Origin: Stenotrophomonas maltophilia
Lineage (GTDB): Bacteria > Pseudomonadota > Gammaproteobacteria > Xanthomonadales > Xanthomonadaceae
Length of the DNA: 64,000 nucleotides
Reading direction: 5' to 3'
Assembly: GCF_003205835.1 (NCBI RefSeq)
Contig: NZ_CP029773.1
Span: 124,001-188,000 of the forward strand
Positions 43,457-52,337 of this stretch are shown here, in pieces (position 1 is the stretch's first letter; every line of letters starts with the position of its first letter). The notes below the pieces were generated by a model. It saw only the letters and a list, made by a program, of their open reading frames with translations, did not search any database and had not been told where the DNA came from. The translations under genes and the position numbers were made by a program.

Positions 43457-46400
43457 ATGCCGATGCGTAGCTGGGCTGTTCGCGGGCTGGTCCTGCTGCT
43501 GGCCGTACTGGCGCTGCCGGCAGCGTTGGCGCAGGCCGTTCCAGGCCTGCTGCCGCTCAGTCCCCTGCAGCGCGAGTACCTGGCCACCCATCCGAGCATC
43601 GTCGTGGGGCAGTATGACAGCGGCTGGCCGCCGTTCGAGTCCCTCCATGATGGCCAGCAGGTGGGTCTGGGTCCGGATTATCTGTCGCTTCTTGCCCGTC
43701 AGTTGGGCGTGAAGGTCGAGGCCCGTCGCTTTCCCGATTGGACCGCCGTGCTGGATGCGGCATGTCGTGGCGAGATCGATGTGGTGATGAATGTCGGTCT
43801 GAGTGCCGACCGTACCCGTTGCATGGTCTACACCGCCGCCTACGGCGAGGCGCCGCTGGCGCTGGTGGGCCGCCCCGACGACCTGCGTGCTTCCGACAAT
43901 CCCGATCTGGATGGTCTGCGGGTGGTGATCGAGCAGGACTTCCTGACCGGCCCGCAGGTGCGGGCGCGTTTCCCGCAGGCCCGGCAGCTTGTCGCAAACA
44001 GCTCGTTGGCGGCGCTCGAGATGGTCAGAGACGACAAAGCTGACGTCTACATCGGCAATGCCTATGTCGCCACCGAGCTGATCGCCATCCACCGCCTGCG
44101 GGGCGTGGTGCTGCTGCGGCCGAGTGATCTGCCCCCCGAACGCCTGCACTTCGGCATACCCAACAGCAAGCAGCCGCTGGCCGAAGCGTTGGATCTGGCG
44201 CTGGCTGCAACCAGCCAGGCCCAGCGCGATGCCCTGGCGAAGCGCTGGCTGCCGCCACCGCAGTGGTCGGCATCGGCCCGGATGGCGTTGAGCCAGGCCG
44301 AAAAACGGGTTCTGGAGCAGCCGTTGAGGATCGGTTTCGCACCGAACGCAGCGCCGCTGTCGTTCACCGACAAGGAAGGCAAGCCCAGCGGCCTGGCCAG
44401 TGAGTACCTGCGGCGGCTGATGCAGGCCGGCGCCAACCTGCAGCCGGAAAGCAGCCACGACTGGTATGAGGTGCGTGAGAAGGCCCGCCGTGGCGAGCTG
44501 CAGGCGGTGATGGGCATTCCCGCCGATTCGCGTTATCTGGGGCCGGACTGGGTGTTCAGCCAGCCCTTCATCAGTGTGCCGAACGTGATCGTCAGCCGCG
44601 TCGACAGCCCTGCGCTGCTGGGCCTGTCGGATCTGCAGGGCAAGCGTGTGCTGCTGTCCGATCCCGAGCGCGTGCGGGGTTACGTACTGCAGCAGGCACC
44701 GCAGGCCCGGATCATGGCGGCACGCAGTGCGGAGCAGGCGATGCAGCGGCTGCTTGATGGCGACGCCGATGCCTACGTGGGCAATCTGGCGCTGGTCGAC
44801 CACCTGCTGCGCACCCGTTTTCCCGGCCGCCTGCAGGTCGCAGCGCCGGCAGGCTTCAACGATCAGCTGGTGCTGGCCGTGGAGCGCCGGCATGCCGCGC
44901 TGGCGACCACCTTCGACCGCCTGCTGCTGCAGATCACGCCGCGCAAGCATGAGGCGCTGCGGGGTGATTGGCTGGCGGTGGAGTATCGCCATGGCGTTGA
45001 CTGGAAAAGCGTGCTGCGCTGGGGCCTGCCACTGCTGCTGGTACTGCTGACCGCGCTGTTGGTGCACAGCATCGGCTACTGGCGCCTGCGCCGCGAAGTG
45101 GCTGGGCGGCGTCATCTGGAACAGCGGCTGGCCGAGGTTACCGACAACCTGCCTGCGGTGGTCTATCAGGCACGCCGCGACGCCAATGGCATGCTCAGCT
45201 TCCCGTTCATCGCCGGCGATCTGCAGGCGTTGTTCGGCATCAGCCGGCAGCAGGCCGAGCAGGACGCCAGGACACTGCTGGAACGCATTGAAGAAGACGA
45301 TCGCGCACACATTCTGCAGGCCGTCGAACAGGCCGCGCGCCAGTTCGCGCCGCTGATCCTCGAGTTCCGCCTGCGCGCCGAGGGCGAAGGCGCGCGCTGG
45401 GTGCGCAGCGAGGCCCATCCGTATGCCACGGAAGCCGGCGCGGTGACCTGGAGTGGCTACTGGGTGGATGTCAGCGAAGCACGTGCACAGGCCGACGCTC
45501 TGGTTACGGCCAAGGCCGAGGCCGAGCAGGCGGCGGAAGCGAAGTCGCGCTTCCTGGCGACCATGAGCCATGAAATCCGCACGCCGATGAGTGGCGTGCT
45601 GGGCATGCTGGAAGTACTGGCGCATTCGCCGCTGGACGCCGAACAGCAGCGCATCCTGGGGGTGATCGAAGACTCGGCGCAGATGCTGCGGCAGATCCTG
45701 GACGACATCCTCGACTACTCACGGCTGGAGGCTGGCGCACTGCGCCTGGAGCCGGTGCCGCAGCCGCTGCGGCCGTTGCTGGAAAGTGTGTGCCGCCTGC
45801 TCTCCGCGCAGGCCAGTGCACGTGGGTTGGCGCTGCACGTGCAGATCGATCCGCAGTTGGCGCCGGCCCACGAAGTGGATGGCGTGCGCCTGCGCCAGAT
45901 CGTGTTCAACCTGCTCAGCAACGCCATCAAGTTCACCGCGCAGGGCGAGGTTCGCCTGCAGCTGGACGTGGTGGGGCCGACCAGCGAGGAAGGGGGGCAG
46001 CCACTGTGCCTGAGCGTCACCGATACCGGCATCGGCATCGCACCGGAACAGCTGCAGCACCTGTTCGCGCCGTTCACCCAGGCCGGCGCCTACATCCAGC
46101 GTGACCACGGCGGCACCGGGCTGGGCCTGAGCATCTGCCAGCGCCTCGTGCAGATGATGGACGGCGAGCTGGCGTTGCACAGCACGCTGGGCGAGGGCAC
46201 CCGCGCCGAGGTGCGGCTGTCGCTGGTGGAGGCCGGCAGCGGCGATGTCGAGGCGCTGGTGGCCGAGCAGGATCAGGCGGCGCTGCTGCCCGCGCCGCTG
46301 CGCGAGGCACGGGTGCTGGTGATCGAGGACCACCCGACCAACCAGGCCATGATGGCCTGGCGCTTGCAGCAGCTGGGCGTGCCGCATGTGATGGTCGGCG

Positions 46401-47062
46401 ATGGCCAGCAGGGACTGGATCGTCTGGCATTGGAACATTTCGACCTGGTGATCACCGACTGCCGGATGCCGGTGCTGGATGGCTTCGGCTTCACCCGCCT
46501 GCTGCGCGAACGCGAAGGCCGCAATGGCCAGCCCCGGCTGACCGTGCTGGCGCTGACCGCCAGCGTGCTGGATGACGATGCACGTCGTTGCCGCGAGGCG
46601 GGCATGGACGAGGTGCTGGCCAAACCGTTGTCGCTGGCCACGCTGCGCGCCGCGCTGCTGCGCTGGTTGCCGCAGGCGCAGGGCCAGTCATTCGAGGCGC
46701 CGGTGGTCGAGGCGGCAGGCGACGATGGCGATGCGCTGCCCGATCTGGCGACGCTGCAGCAGCGCTTCGGCTCGCGCGCAGTGGCCGAGCAGCTGAGCGA
46801 GAGTCTGCTGCGCGCCAGTGAAGGTGATCTGGCGGCCGTGCAGCGTGCGCTGCAGGCCGGTGACCGCACGTCTGCCGCGCTGCACCTGCATCGTCAGGCC
46901 GGCGGGCTGGGCGCGGTGGGGGCAACGGGACTGGCCGGGCAGGCCAACGCACTGGTCGAGCGCCTGCAGGATGCGGCGGAAACCGATGTGGCGCCATTGT
47001 TCACAGCAGTGGCGGAATTCGTGGCGCGGCTGCAGCAACAGCTGCAGCGCCTGGCTCACTGA
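43457..47062 (+). CDS. BvgS/EvgS-type hybrid sensor histidine kinase
   Basis: The 1,201-residue membrane sensor has a signal peptide and two periplasmic SBP_bac_3 ligand-binding domains in tandem (about 35-265 and 290-515). A membrane helix lies at about 520-540, followed by a PAS domain (about 560-670). The HisKA domain has the phosphorylated His in FLATMSHEIRTPMSG (about 704), and the ATPase domain has TGIGIAP and GGTGLGLSICQRL. A receiver domain carries Asp in LVITDCRMPVLDG (about 1000). A C-terminal Hpt domain carries a candidate His in ALHLHRQAGG. The start at 43457 follows AGGAG. It signals to the divergent NarL-type regulator. Confidence 0.92.
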   Translation: MPMRSWAVRGLVLLLAVLALPAALAQAVPGLLPLSPLQREYLATHPSIVVGQYDSGWPPFESLHDGQQVGLGPDYLSLLARQLGVKVEARRFPDWTAVLDAACRGEIDVVMNVGLSADRTRCMVYTAAYGEAPLALVGRPDDLRASDNPDLDGLRVVIEQDFLTGPQVRARFPQARQLVANSSLAALEMVRDDKADVYIGNAYVATELIAIHRLRGVVLLRPSDLPPERLHFGIPNSKQPLAEALDLALAATSQAQRDALAKRWLPPPQWSASARMALSQAEKRVLEQPLRIGFAPNAAPLSFTDKEGKPSGLASEYLRRLMQAGANLQPESSHDWYEVREKARRGELQAVMGIPADSRYLGPDWVFSQPFISVPNVIVSRVDSPALLGLSDLQGKRVLLSDPERVRGYVLQQAPQARIMAARSAEQAMQRLLDGDADAYVGNLALVDHLLRTRFPGRLQVAAPAGFNDQLVLAVERRHAALATTFDRLLLQITPRKHEALRGDWLAVEYRHGVDWKSVLRWGLPLLLVLLTALLVHSIGYWRLRREVAGRRHLEQRLAEVTDNLPAVVYQARRDANGMLSFPFIAGDLQALFGISRQQAEQDARTLLERIEEDDRAHILQAVEQAARQFAPLILEFRLRAEGEGARWVRSEAHPYATEAGAVTWSGYWVDVSEARAQADALVTAKAEAEQAAEAKSRFLATMSHEIRTPMSGVLGMLEVLAHSPLDAEQQRILGVIEDSAQMLRQILDDILDYSRLEAGALRLEPVPQPLRPLLESVCRLLSAQASARGLALHVQIDPQLAPAHEVDGVRLRQIVFNLLSNAIKFTAQGEVRLQLDVVGPTSEEGGQPLCLSVTDTGIGIAPEQLQHLFAPFTQAGAYIQRDHGGTGLGLSICQRLVQMMDGELALHSTLGEGTRAEVRLSLVEAGSGDVEALVAEQDQAALLPAPLREARVLVIEDHPTNQAMMAWRLQQLGVPHVMVGDGQQGLDRLALEHFDLVITDCRMPVLDGFGFTRLLREREGRNGQPRLTVLALTASVLDDDARRCREAGMDEVLAKPLSLATLRAALLRWLPQAQGQSFEAPVVEAAGDDGDALPDLATLQQRFGSRAVAEQLSESLLRASEGDLAAVQRALQAGDRTSAALHLHRQAGGLGAVGATGLAGQANALVERLQDAAETDVAPLFTAVAEFVARLQQQLQRLAH

Positions 47063-47457
47063 GCCGACTGCTGCTGCAGGTAGGCGATCACCAGCGCGCG
47101 GCGTTCGGCGCTGGGGAAGGCGTTGTACATGCGCGTGCCGGGCACCAGGTGGGTTGGCGACTGCAGGAAGGTATCCAGGGTCTGCGCGGTCCAGGTGATA
47201 TCGGCGCGGCGCATGCCGTCGGAATAGCCATAGTCCGGCAGGCTGCCAGCGCGGCGGCCGATCACGCCGTGCAGATTGGGTCCGAAGCGGTGGATGCCAC
47301 CAGGTTGCACGGTGTGGCAGCCGGCACACAGTTCGAATGCGCGTTGCATGGCCTGCTGCTGCGCCTGTTGCGGCGTGGTTGGCGCCGCAGGCGGGCGCTG
47401 GCAGGCCGTGGCAGCCAGCGCCACGGCAACGGTGATGAGCAGGCGGAAAGCACGCAT
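47056..47457 (-). CDS. Small c-type cytochrome lipoprotein
   Basis: The 133-residue protein has a lipobox-like ATACQ (Cys19) and a single heme-binding site CAGCH (about 44-48), with axial Met in GTRMYNAFPSAERRALVIAYL, as in class I cytochrome c. It is a membrane-anchored electron carrier in the periplasm. Its stop overlaps the end of the convergent hybrid-kinase gene by seven bases. Its redox partners cannot be told from here. Confidence 0.88.
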   Translation of the reverse strand: MRAFRLLITVAVALAATACQRPPAAPTTPQQAQQQAMQRAFELCAGCHTVQPGGIHRFGPNLHGVIGRRAGSLPDYGYSDGMRRADITWTAQTLDTFLQSPTHLVPGTRMYNAFPSAERRALVIAYLQQQSAQ

Positions 47458-47522
47458 GGGCGGGCAGGATAGCGGTGCAGCGGAGCGGCCGGGCTGCGAC
47501 ACGCGGTCGCAGCCCGGAGCGA

Positions 47523-49199
47523 TCACATGCCTGAGTAGTTCGGGCCGCCGCCGCCCTGCGGGGTCACCCAGACGATGTTCTGGGTCGGGTCCTTGATGTC
47601 GCAGGTCTTGCAGTGCACGCAGTTCTGCGCGTTGATCTGCAGGCGCGCGTTGTCGGCTTCGCCGACGAACTCGTACACGCCGGCCGGGCAGTAGCGGGCT
47701 TCCGGGCCTGCGTACTCGGCCAGGTTCACCTTCACCGGAATGCTGGGGTCCTTCAGCGTCAGGTGGCTGGGCTGGTTCTCGTCGTGGTTGGTGCTGCTGA
47801 GGAACACCGAGCTGAGACGGTCGAAGGTCAGCACGCCATCCGGCTTCGGGTAGGCGATGCGGGTGTGCTTGGCCGCCGGTTCCAGGCAGGCATGGTCCGG
47901 CATCGTGCGGTGCAGGGTCCACGGCGGGTTGCGCACGCCCAGCTTCGGCAGCAGCCACTGCTCCACGCCGGTCATCAGCGTGGCCACGGTCTGGCCCTTC
48001 TTGAACCACTGCTTGAAGTTCTTGGCCTGCTGCAGCTCAGTGAACAGCCAGCTGGCTTCGAAGGCCTTCGGATAGGCGCTCAGTTCGTCGTGCTGGCGGT
48101 CGGCAGCCAGTGCATCGAACGCGGCGTCGGCGCACAGCATGCCGGTCTTGATCGCGGCGTGGCTGCCCTTGATGCGGCTGGCGTTGAGGTAGCCGGCCTC
48201 GCAGCCGACCAGCGCGCCACCGGGGAACACGGTCTTGGGCAGCGACAGCAGGCCGCCGGCGGTGATCGCACGCGCGCCGTAGCCGATGCGGGTGCCGCCT
48301 TCCAGGTGCTTGCGGATGGACGGGTGGGTCTTGAAGCGCTGGAACTCTTCGAACGGGCTCAGCCACGGGTTCCTGTAGTCCAGGCCGACCACGTAGCCGA
48401 TGGCGACCTTGCCGCCGTCGGCGTGGTACAGGAACGCGCCGCCATAGGTATCGCTGTCCAGCGGCCAACCGGCGGCGTGCACCACCAGGCCCGGCTCATG
48501 CCTGGCCGGGTCGATCTGCCACAGTTCCTTGATGCCGATGCCGTAGGCCTGCGGGTCCTTGCCTTCGTCCAGCTTGTAGCGCGCGATCAGCTGGCGACCG
48601 AGATGGCCGCGTGCGCCTTCGGCGAAGATCGTGTACTTGGCCTGCAGCGCCATGCCGCGTTCGAACGCCGGGCCGATGCTGCCGTCCTTCTCGATGCCCA
48701 TGTCGCCGGTGGCCACGCCGATCACTTCACCGTTGTCGCCGTACAGCACCTCGGCTGCGGCGAAGCCGGGGAAGATCGCCACTTCCAGCGCTTCGGCCTG
48801 CTGCGCCAGCCAGCGGGTCACTTCACCCAGGCTGATGATGTAGTTGCCTTCGTTGTGGAAGCACTCCGGCAGCAGCGCGTTGGGCGTGCTGCGCGCGCCG
48901 GTTTCGCTGAGGAACAGGAATTCGTCGCGGGTGACCTTCTGCTTCAGCGGTGCGCCGCGCTCGGCCCAGTCCGGGAACAGCTCGGTCAGCGCGCGTGGAT
49001 CCATCACCGCGCCGGACAGCACGTGCGCGCCCGGCTCGGAGCCCTTTTCCAGCACGCACACCGACAGTTCACGGCCGGCTTCGATCGCACGCTGGCGCAG
49101 GCGGATCGCGGTGGCCAGGCCGGCGGGGCCGGCGCCGACGATCACCACGTCGAACTCCATTACTTCACGCGGGGGCAGGGCGTTGGCTTCAGCGCTCAT
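47523..49199 (-). CDS. Electron transfer flavoprotein-ubiquinone oxidoreductase
   Basis: The 558-residue inner-membrane-associated FAD and [4Fe-4S] enzyme passes electrons from ETF to ubiquinone in fatty-acid and amino-acid oxidation. The N-terminal dinucleotide fold is VVIVGAGPAGLATAIRLRQR; further on are GARGHLGRQLI and GCEAGYLNASRIKGSHAAIKTG. The C-terminal ferredoxin segment is RYCPAGVYEF and NCVHCKTCDIKDPTQNIVW with the cluster Cys. The start codon could also be the ATG at 49208. A glutaryl-CoA dehydrogenase gene is divergent upstream, an ETF-linked enzyme consistent with co-function. Confidence 0.95.
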   Translation of the reverse strand: MSAEANALPPREVMEFDVVIVGAGPAGLATAIRLRQRAIEAGRELSVCVLEKGSEPGAHVLSGAVMDPRALTELFPDWAERGAPLKQKVTRDEFLFLSETGARSTPNALLPECFHNEGNYIISLGEVTRWLAQQAEALEVAIFPGFAAAEVLYGDNGEVIGVATGDMGIEKDGSIGPAFERGMALQAKYTIFAEGARGHLGRQLIARYKLDEGKDPQAYGIGIKELWQIDPARHEPGLVVHAAGWPLDSDTYGGAFLYHADGGKVAIGYVVGLDYRNPWLSPFEEFQRFKTHPSIRKHLEGGTRIGYGARAITAGGLLSLPKTVFPGGALVGCEAGYLNASRIKGSHAAIKTGMLCADAAFDALAADRQHDELSAYPKAFEASWLFTELQQAKNFKQWFKKGQTVATLMTGVEQWLLPKLGVRNPPWTLHRTMPDHACLEPAAKHTRIAYPKPDGVLTFDRLSSVFLSSTNHDENQPSHLTLKDPSIPVKVNLAEYAGPEARYCPAGVYEFVGEADNARLQINAQNCVHCKTCDIKDPTQNIVWVTPQGGGGPNYSGM

Positions 49200-49382
49200 C
49201 GATTGCATGACTCGTGGGTAGTGCCGGCATCGGGGCCACCGGCGGTTGCCTGGGAATCGCGCGTGCAGCCACGAGCGAAACGGTTGTTTGAATGTGTCAG
49301 GGTACCGGGCCGCGCGTGATCGAGCTAGATCGACGATGTTCACGTCATGATTGCTGCGGTGCAGCGTAATGCGCGTGGCCAG

Positions 49383-49457
49383 GTAGGTGCCAACCTTGGT
49401 TGGCACATTGTTTCACCGCCCGGACCCGCTTCCGTGTGGACCAAGGTCCACACCTAC
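49383..49457. repeat. Two GTAG/REP-like palindromes
   Basis: GTAG-GTGCCAACC/GGTTGGCAC (49383-49406) and GTGTGGACC/GGTCCACAC ending CTAC (49434-49457) lie head to tail in the 300-base spacer between the divergent ETF-QO and acyl-CoA dehydrogenase genes. The remainder of the spacer shows nothing further. Confidence 0.75.
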
Positions 49458-49506
49458 CAGACGCGATGCTTGCGGATGACCGACAATGGCCGGGTCCTGA
49501 CTGCGC

Positions 49507-50679
49507 GTGAGTGCCATGGCTTTGCATCCGTACGATCTGTTCGATGTCCGTTCCCTGCTCAACGAGGAAGAGCGCGCGGTGCAGGAGAGCGTCGCCCGCT
49601 TCACCAACGAGCGCGTGCTGCCGATCATCGGCGATGCCTTCGACCAGGCCCGCTTCCCTTCAGAGCTGGTGCCGGAGATCGCCGCGCTGGGCCTGCTGGG
49701 CGCCACCCTGCCGGCCGAATACGGCGGCGGCGATCTGGGCGCGGTCAGCTATGGCCTGATCTGCCAGGAGCTGGAGCGCGGCGATTCAGGCCTGCGCAGC
49801 TTCGTCTCGGTGCAGAGCTCGCTGTGCATGTACCCGATCTATGCCTACGGCAGCGAGGAGCAACGCCAGCAGTGGTTGCCGGCGATGGCGCGCGGTGAGC
49901 TGATCGGCTGCTTCGGCCTGACCGAGGCACACGGCGGTTCCGATCCGGCCAGCATGAAGACCCGCGCGGTGCGTGACGGCAGCGACTGGCGCATCAGCGG
50001 CAGCAAGATGTGGATCACCAGCGGCCCGGTGGCCGACCTGGCCATCGTCTGGGCGCAGACCGAAGACGGCATCCAGGGCTTCGTGCTGGAAAAGGGCATG
50101 GCCGGCTTCACCACGCAGGAGATCAAGCACAAGATGAGTCTGCGTGCGTCGCTGACCGGCGCGCTGTTCTTCGATGACGTGCGCGTGCCTGACAGCCATC
50201 GCCTGCCGAACGTGAAGGGCCTCAAGGGCCCGCTGGGTTGCCTGACACAGGCCCGCTACGGCATCAGCTGGGGCCCGATCGGTGCCGCGATTGCCTGCCT
50301 GGATGAAGCGCTGGGCTATGCCAAGGAACGCGTGCTGTTCGGTCGCCCGCTGGCCGCCACGCAGAGCGCGCAGATCAAGCTGGCCGAAATGGCCCGCCGC
50401 ATCACCACCGCGCAGCTGCTGGCGCTGCAGCTGGGCCGCCTGAAGGAGGCCGGCCAGCTGCAGCCGCAGCAGGTCAGCCTGGCCAAGTGGAACAACTGCC
50501 GCATGGCCATCGACATCGCCCGCGAGTGTCGCGATCTGCTGGGTGGTGCCGGTATCACCACCGAGCACGTGGCGATCCGGCATGCGTTGAACCTGGAATC
50601 GGTGATCACCTATGAAGGCACCGAGACCGTGCACCAGCTGGTGATCGGCCGCGAACTGACGGGGATCAACGCGTTCTAG
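49507..50679 (+). CDS. gcdH: Glutaryl-CoA dehydrogenase-like acyl-CoA dehydrogenase
   Basis: The 390-residue flavoenzyme of the acyl-CoA dehydrogenase superfamily has FGLTEAHGGSDPASMKTRA and KMWITSG in the FAD/substrate region. The catalytic Glu lies in TYEGTETVHQLVIGRELTGINAF near the C terminus, in the sequence context typical of glutaryl-CoA dehydrogenases. It oxidises and decarboxylates glutaryl-CoA in lysine and tryptophan breakdown, passing electrons to ETF. The GTG at 49507 is used; the ATG at 49516 is almost as likely. It is divergent from ETF-QO. Confidence 0.88.
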   Translation: MSAMALHPYDLFDVRSLLNEEERAVQESVARFTNERVLPIIGDAFDQARFPSELVPEIAALGLLGATLPAEYGGGDLGAVSYGLICQELERGDSGLRSFVSVQSSLCMYPIYAYGSEEQRQQWLPAMARGELIGCFGLTEAHGGSDPASMKTRAVRDGSDWRISGSKMWITSGPVADLAIVWAQTEDGIQGFVLEKGMAGFTTQEIKHKMSLRASLTGALFFDDVRVPDSHRLPNVKGLKGPLGCLTQARYGISWGPIGAAIACLDEALGYAKERVLFGRPLAATQSAQIKLAEMARRITTAQLLALQLGRLKEAGQLQPQQVSLAKWNNCRMAIDIARECRDLLGGAGITTEHVAIRHALNLESVITYEGTETVHQLVIGRELTGINAF

Positions 50680-50696
50680 GCGGTGCGGGGAACACC

Positions 50697-50865
50697 ATCC
50701 ACGCATGGCGTGGATCGACTGCATATGGCACCCACCAGAAGCGATCCACAGCCATCAGAGGTTCTCGGCGGCTGCCTGGACCTGCCTTTGGTAGGTGCCA
50801 ACCTTGGTTGGCACATTCCTTCAGCGCGCGACCAGGCATCGGTGCGGACCAAGGTCCGCACCCAC
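50697..50865. repeat. Cluster of GTAG/REP-like palindromes
   Basis: ATCCACGC/GCGTGGAT (50697-50719), GTAG-GTGCCAACC/GGTTGGCAC (50791-50814) and GTGCGGACC/GGTCCGCAC (50842-50865) fill the gap between the acyl-CoA dehydrogenase and trmL, with copies of CCACCCAC-type spacer. Confidence 0.75.
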
Positions 50866-50895
50866 CAGAAGCGGTCCACACCCACCTGAGGCGGT

Positions 50896-51375
50896 TTACG
50901 CCCCGCCGGCAAACCCATGCTGGCGCCAGGCTTCGTACATCACCACGGCCACGGTGTTGGAAAGATTGAGGCTGCGGTTGTCCGGCCGCATCGGCAGTCG
51001 CAGGCGGCGGCCATCGGGCAAGGCATCGAGCACGTCCTGCGGCAGGCCGCGGCTTTCCGGGCCGAACAGGAAGGCATCACCGTCTTCGAACGCCACGCTG
51101 TCATAGCGGACGCTGGCACGCGTACTGAGGGCGAACAGGCGCTTTGGTGCGATCCGCGCCAGCGCGGTGTCCAGGTCGGGGTGGACCTGCAGGCGCGAGT
51201 ACTCGTGGTAGTCCAGGCCGGCGCGCTTGAGCTGCTTGTCTTCCAGTGCGAAGCCGAGCGGCTCGACCAGGTGCAGCTGCGCGCCGGTGTTGGCGCAGAG
51301 CCGGATCACATTGCCCGTGTTGGGCGGGATTTCCGGTTGGAACAGGATCACGTGGAACTGGGGCGCGGCATTCAT
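50896..51375 (-). CDS. trmL: tRNA (cytidine(34)-2'-O)-methyltransferase TrmL
   Basis: The enzyme 2'-O-methylates the wobble base of tRNA-Leu isoacceptors with SAM. The 159-residue SPOUT-class protein has the family N terminus LFQPEIPPNTGNVIRLCANTGAQLHLVEPLGF and the SAM-knot motifs FGPESRGLP and LRLPMRPDNRSLNLSNTVAVVMYEAWRQ. The start at 51375 is the Met directly preceding this N terminus. It is followed by GTAG repeats and stands alone on the minus strand with the repeat-protein gene upstream. Confidence 0.95.
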   Translation of the reverse strand: MNAAPQFHVILFQPEIPPNTGNVIRLCANTGAQLHLVEPLGFALEDKQLKRAGLDYHEYSRLQVHPDLDTALARIAPKRLFALSTRASVRYDSVAFEDGDAFLFGPESRGLPQDVLDALPDGRRLRLPMRPDNRSLNLSNTVAVVMYEAWRQHGFAGGA

Positions 51376-51444
51376 CGGCGCAGTGTACCTGCGACGACCG
51401 CCGCCTTTACGGCGCACGCCCTGCACGGGGCAGGGCGGCACCGG

Positions 51445-51921
51445 TTACGGGCGCAGCAGGACCTGGGCGGTTTCGGTGGCCAGGGCCTGCAGGTCGGCGG
51501 CGCTCGGGCGCACCTGCAGGGCCGGCAGGTTGACGATGACCGAGTTGGCGACGTTGGTGGCAGCGGCAGCCAGGGTGGCGGCGTAGCGCTGCGCTTCCAG
51601 CTCCGCGGCCAGGGCGACGCGCTGTTCCAGGCTCGGGCGCACTTCCACCGAGGCCAGGGTGGTGATCGGCATCGCGGCGGCGACCGGGGCGGCGACGTAG
51701 CCGTAGCGCTCGGCCAGCTGGTCGGCGCTCGGGCGCACTTCCACGGTGGCCAGGGTCGGGATGCCGCTGGCCTGTTCCCAGGCCTGCTGGGCCAGCTGGT
51801 CGGCGGCCGGGCGGGCCTGCACGGTGGACAGGGTCTTGATGGATTCGGAGGCCTGCACCGACGAAACAACCGCGGTGCCGGCGATCAGGGCGATGGCGAT
51901 GGCAATGGTCTTGGCGTTCAT
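51445..51921 (-). CDS. Secreted protein with four imperfect internal repeats
   Basis: The 158-residue secreted protein (signal peptide IAIALIAGTAVVSSVQASE, cleavage about 24) contains four imperfect repeats of roughly 17-19 residues: residues 28-44, 54-70, 86-104 and 131-147. Their core is T-L-x-(T/S)-V-x-(V/A)-RP-(S/A)-x-(D/E)-Q. The spacers are Ala/Gln-rich. There is no known domain. Upstream is an AT-rich spacer. The repeated RP-x-x-DQLA units could be binding modules or a modified surface polypeptide; nothing more can be said from sequence. Confidence 0.75.
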   Translation of the reverse strand: MNAKTIAIAIALIAGTAVVSSVQASESIKTLSTVQARPAADQLAQQAWEQASGIPTLATVEVRPSADQLAERYGYVAAPVAAAMPITTLASVEVRPSLEQRVALAAELEAQRYAATLAAAATNVANSVIVNLPALQVRPSAADLQALATETAQVLLRP

Positions 51922-52337
51922 GACGGGGCCTGTTTAGTGTTGGTGATCAGTGGTGTGGTAGTAAGGTAGTACACCAATTCTGGGCTTGCAAGGAAAATTT
52001 TCGGTTTCCTGCATTTGTTCAGTCTTCAGTCAGCTTTCGTCTGAAGCCCTTCTTGGCGCAGGAAGTACCAAGCAATCCCCGTGCCAACTTTTAGTTGTTG
52101 ATTTGCAAGGGTTTTTGTTTGGCCGAGAAGTGTCCGGTGGGCGGACACCTGTCCATTCGATGTGCCGCGGACACTGTCCGGACGATGGCTGCCGGTGCAT
52201 GTGACCGCCCAGGACACGGCGACGCGCGACCGCGGATGGTGCACAGGGGCAAACACCCCCAGTGACTGCCGACCGATTCCTGCCGCTGCGTGCGCAGGCT
52301 AGGATCGGGGTTCACCTATGTGACCAAGGATCCGGAT
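51922..52337. other. Spacer with GTGTCC/GGACAC palindromes
   Basis: An AT-richer divergent region between the repeat-protein gene and the M16 peptidase gene. No gene is supported. At 52130-52181 there are a GTGTCC-N7-GGACAC dyad (52130-52148), a single GTCC at 52151 and a 13-bp palindrome CGGACACTGTCCG (52168-52180). Similar sites are typical of regulator operators, but no regulator is named. Confidence 0.5.
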
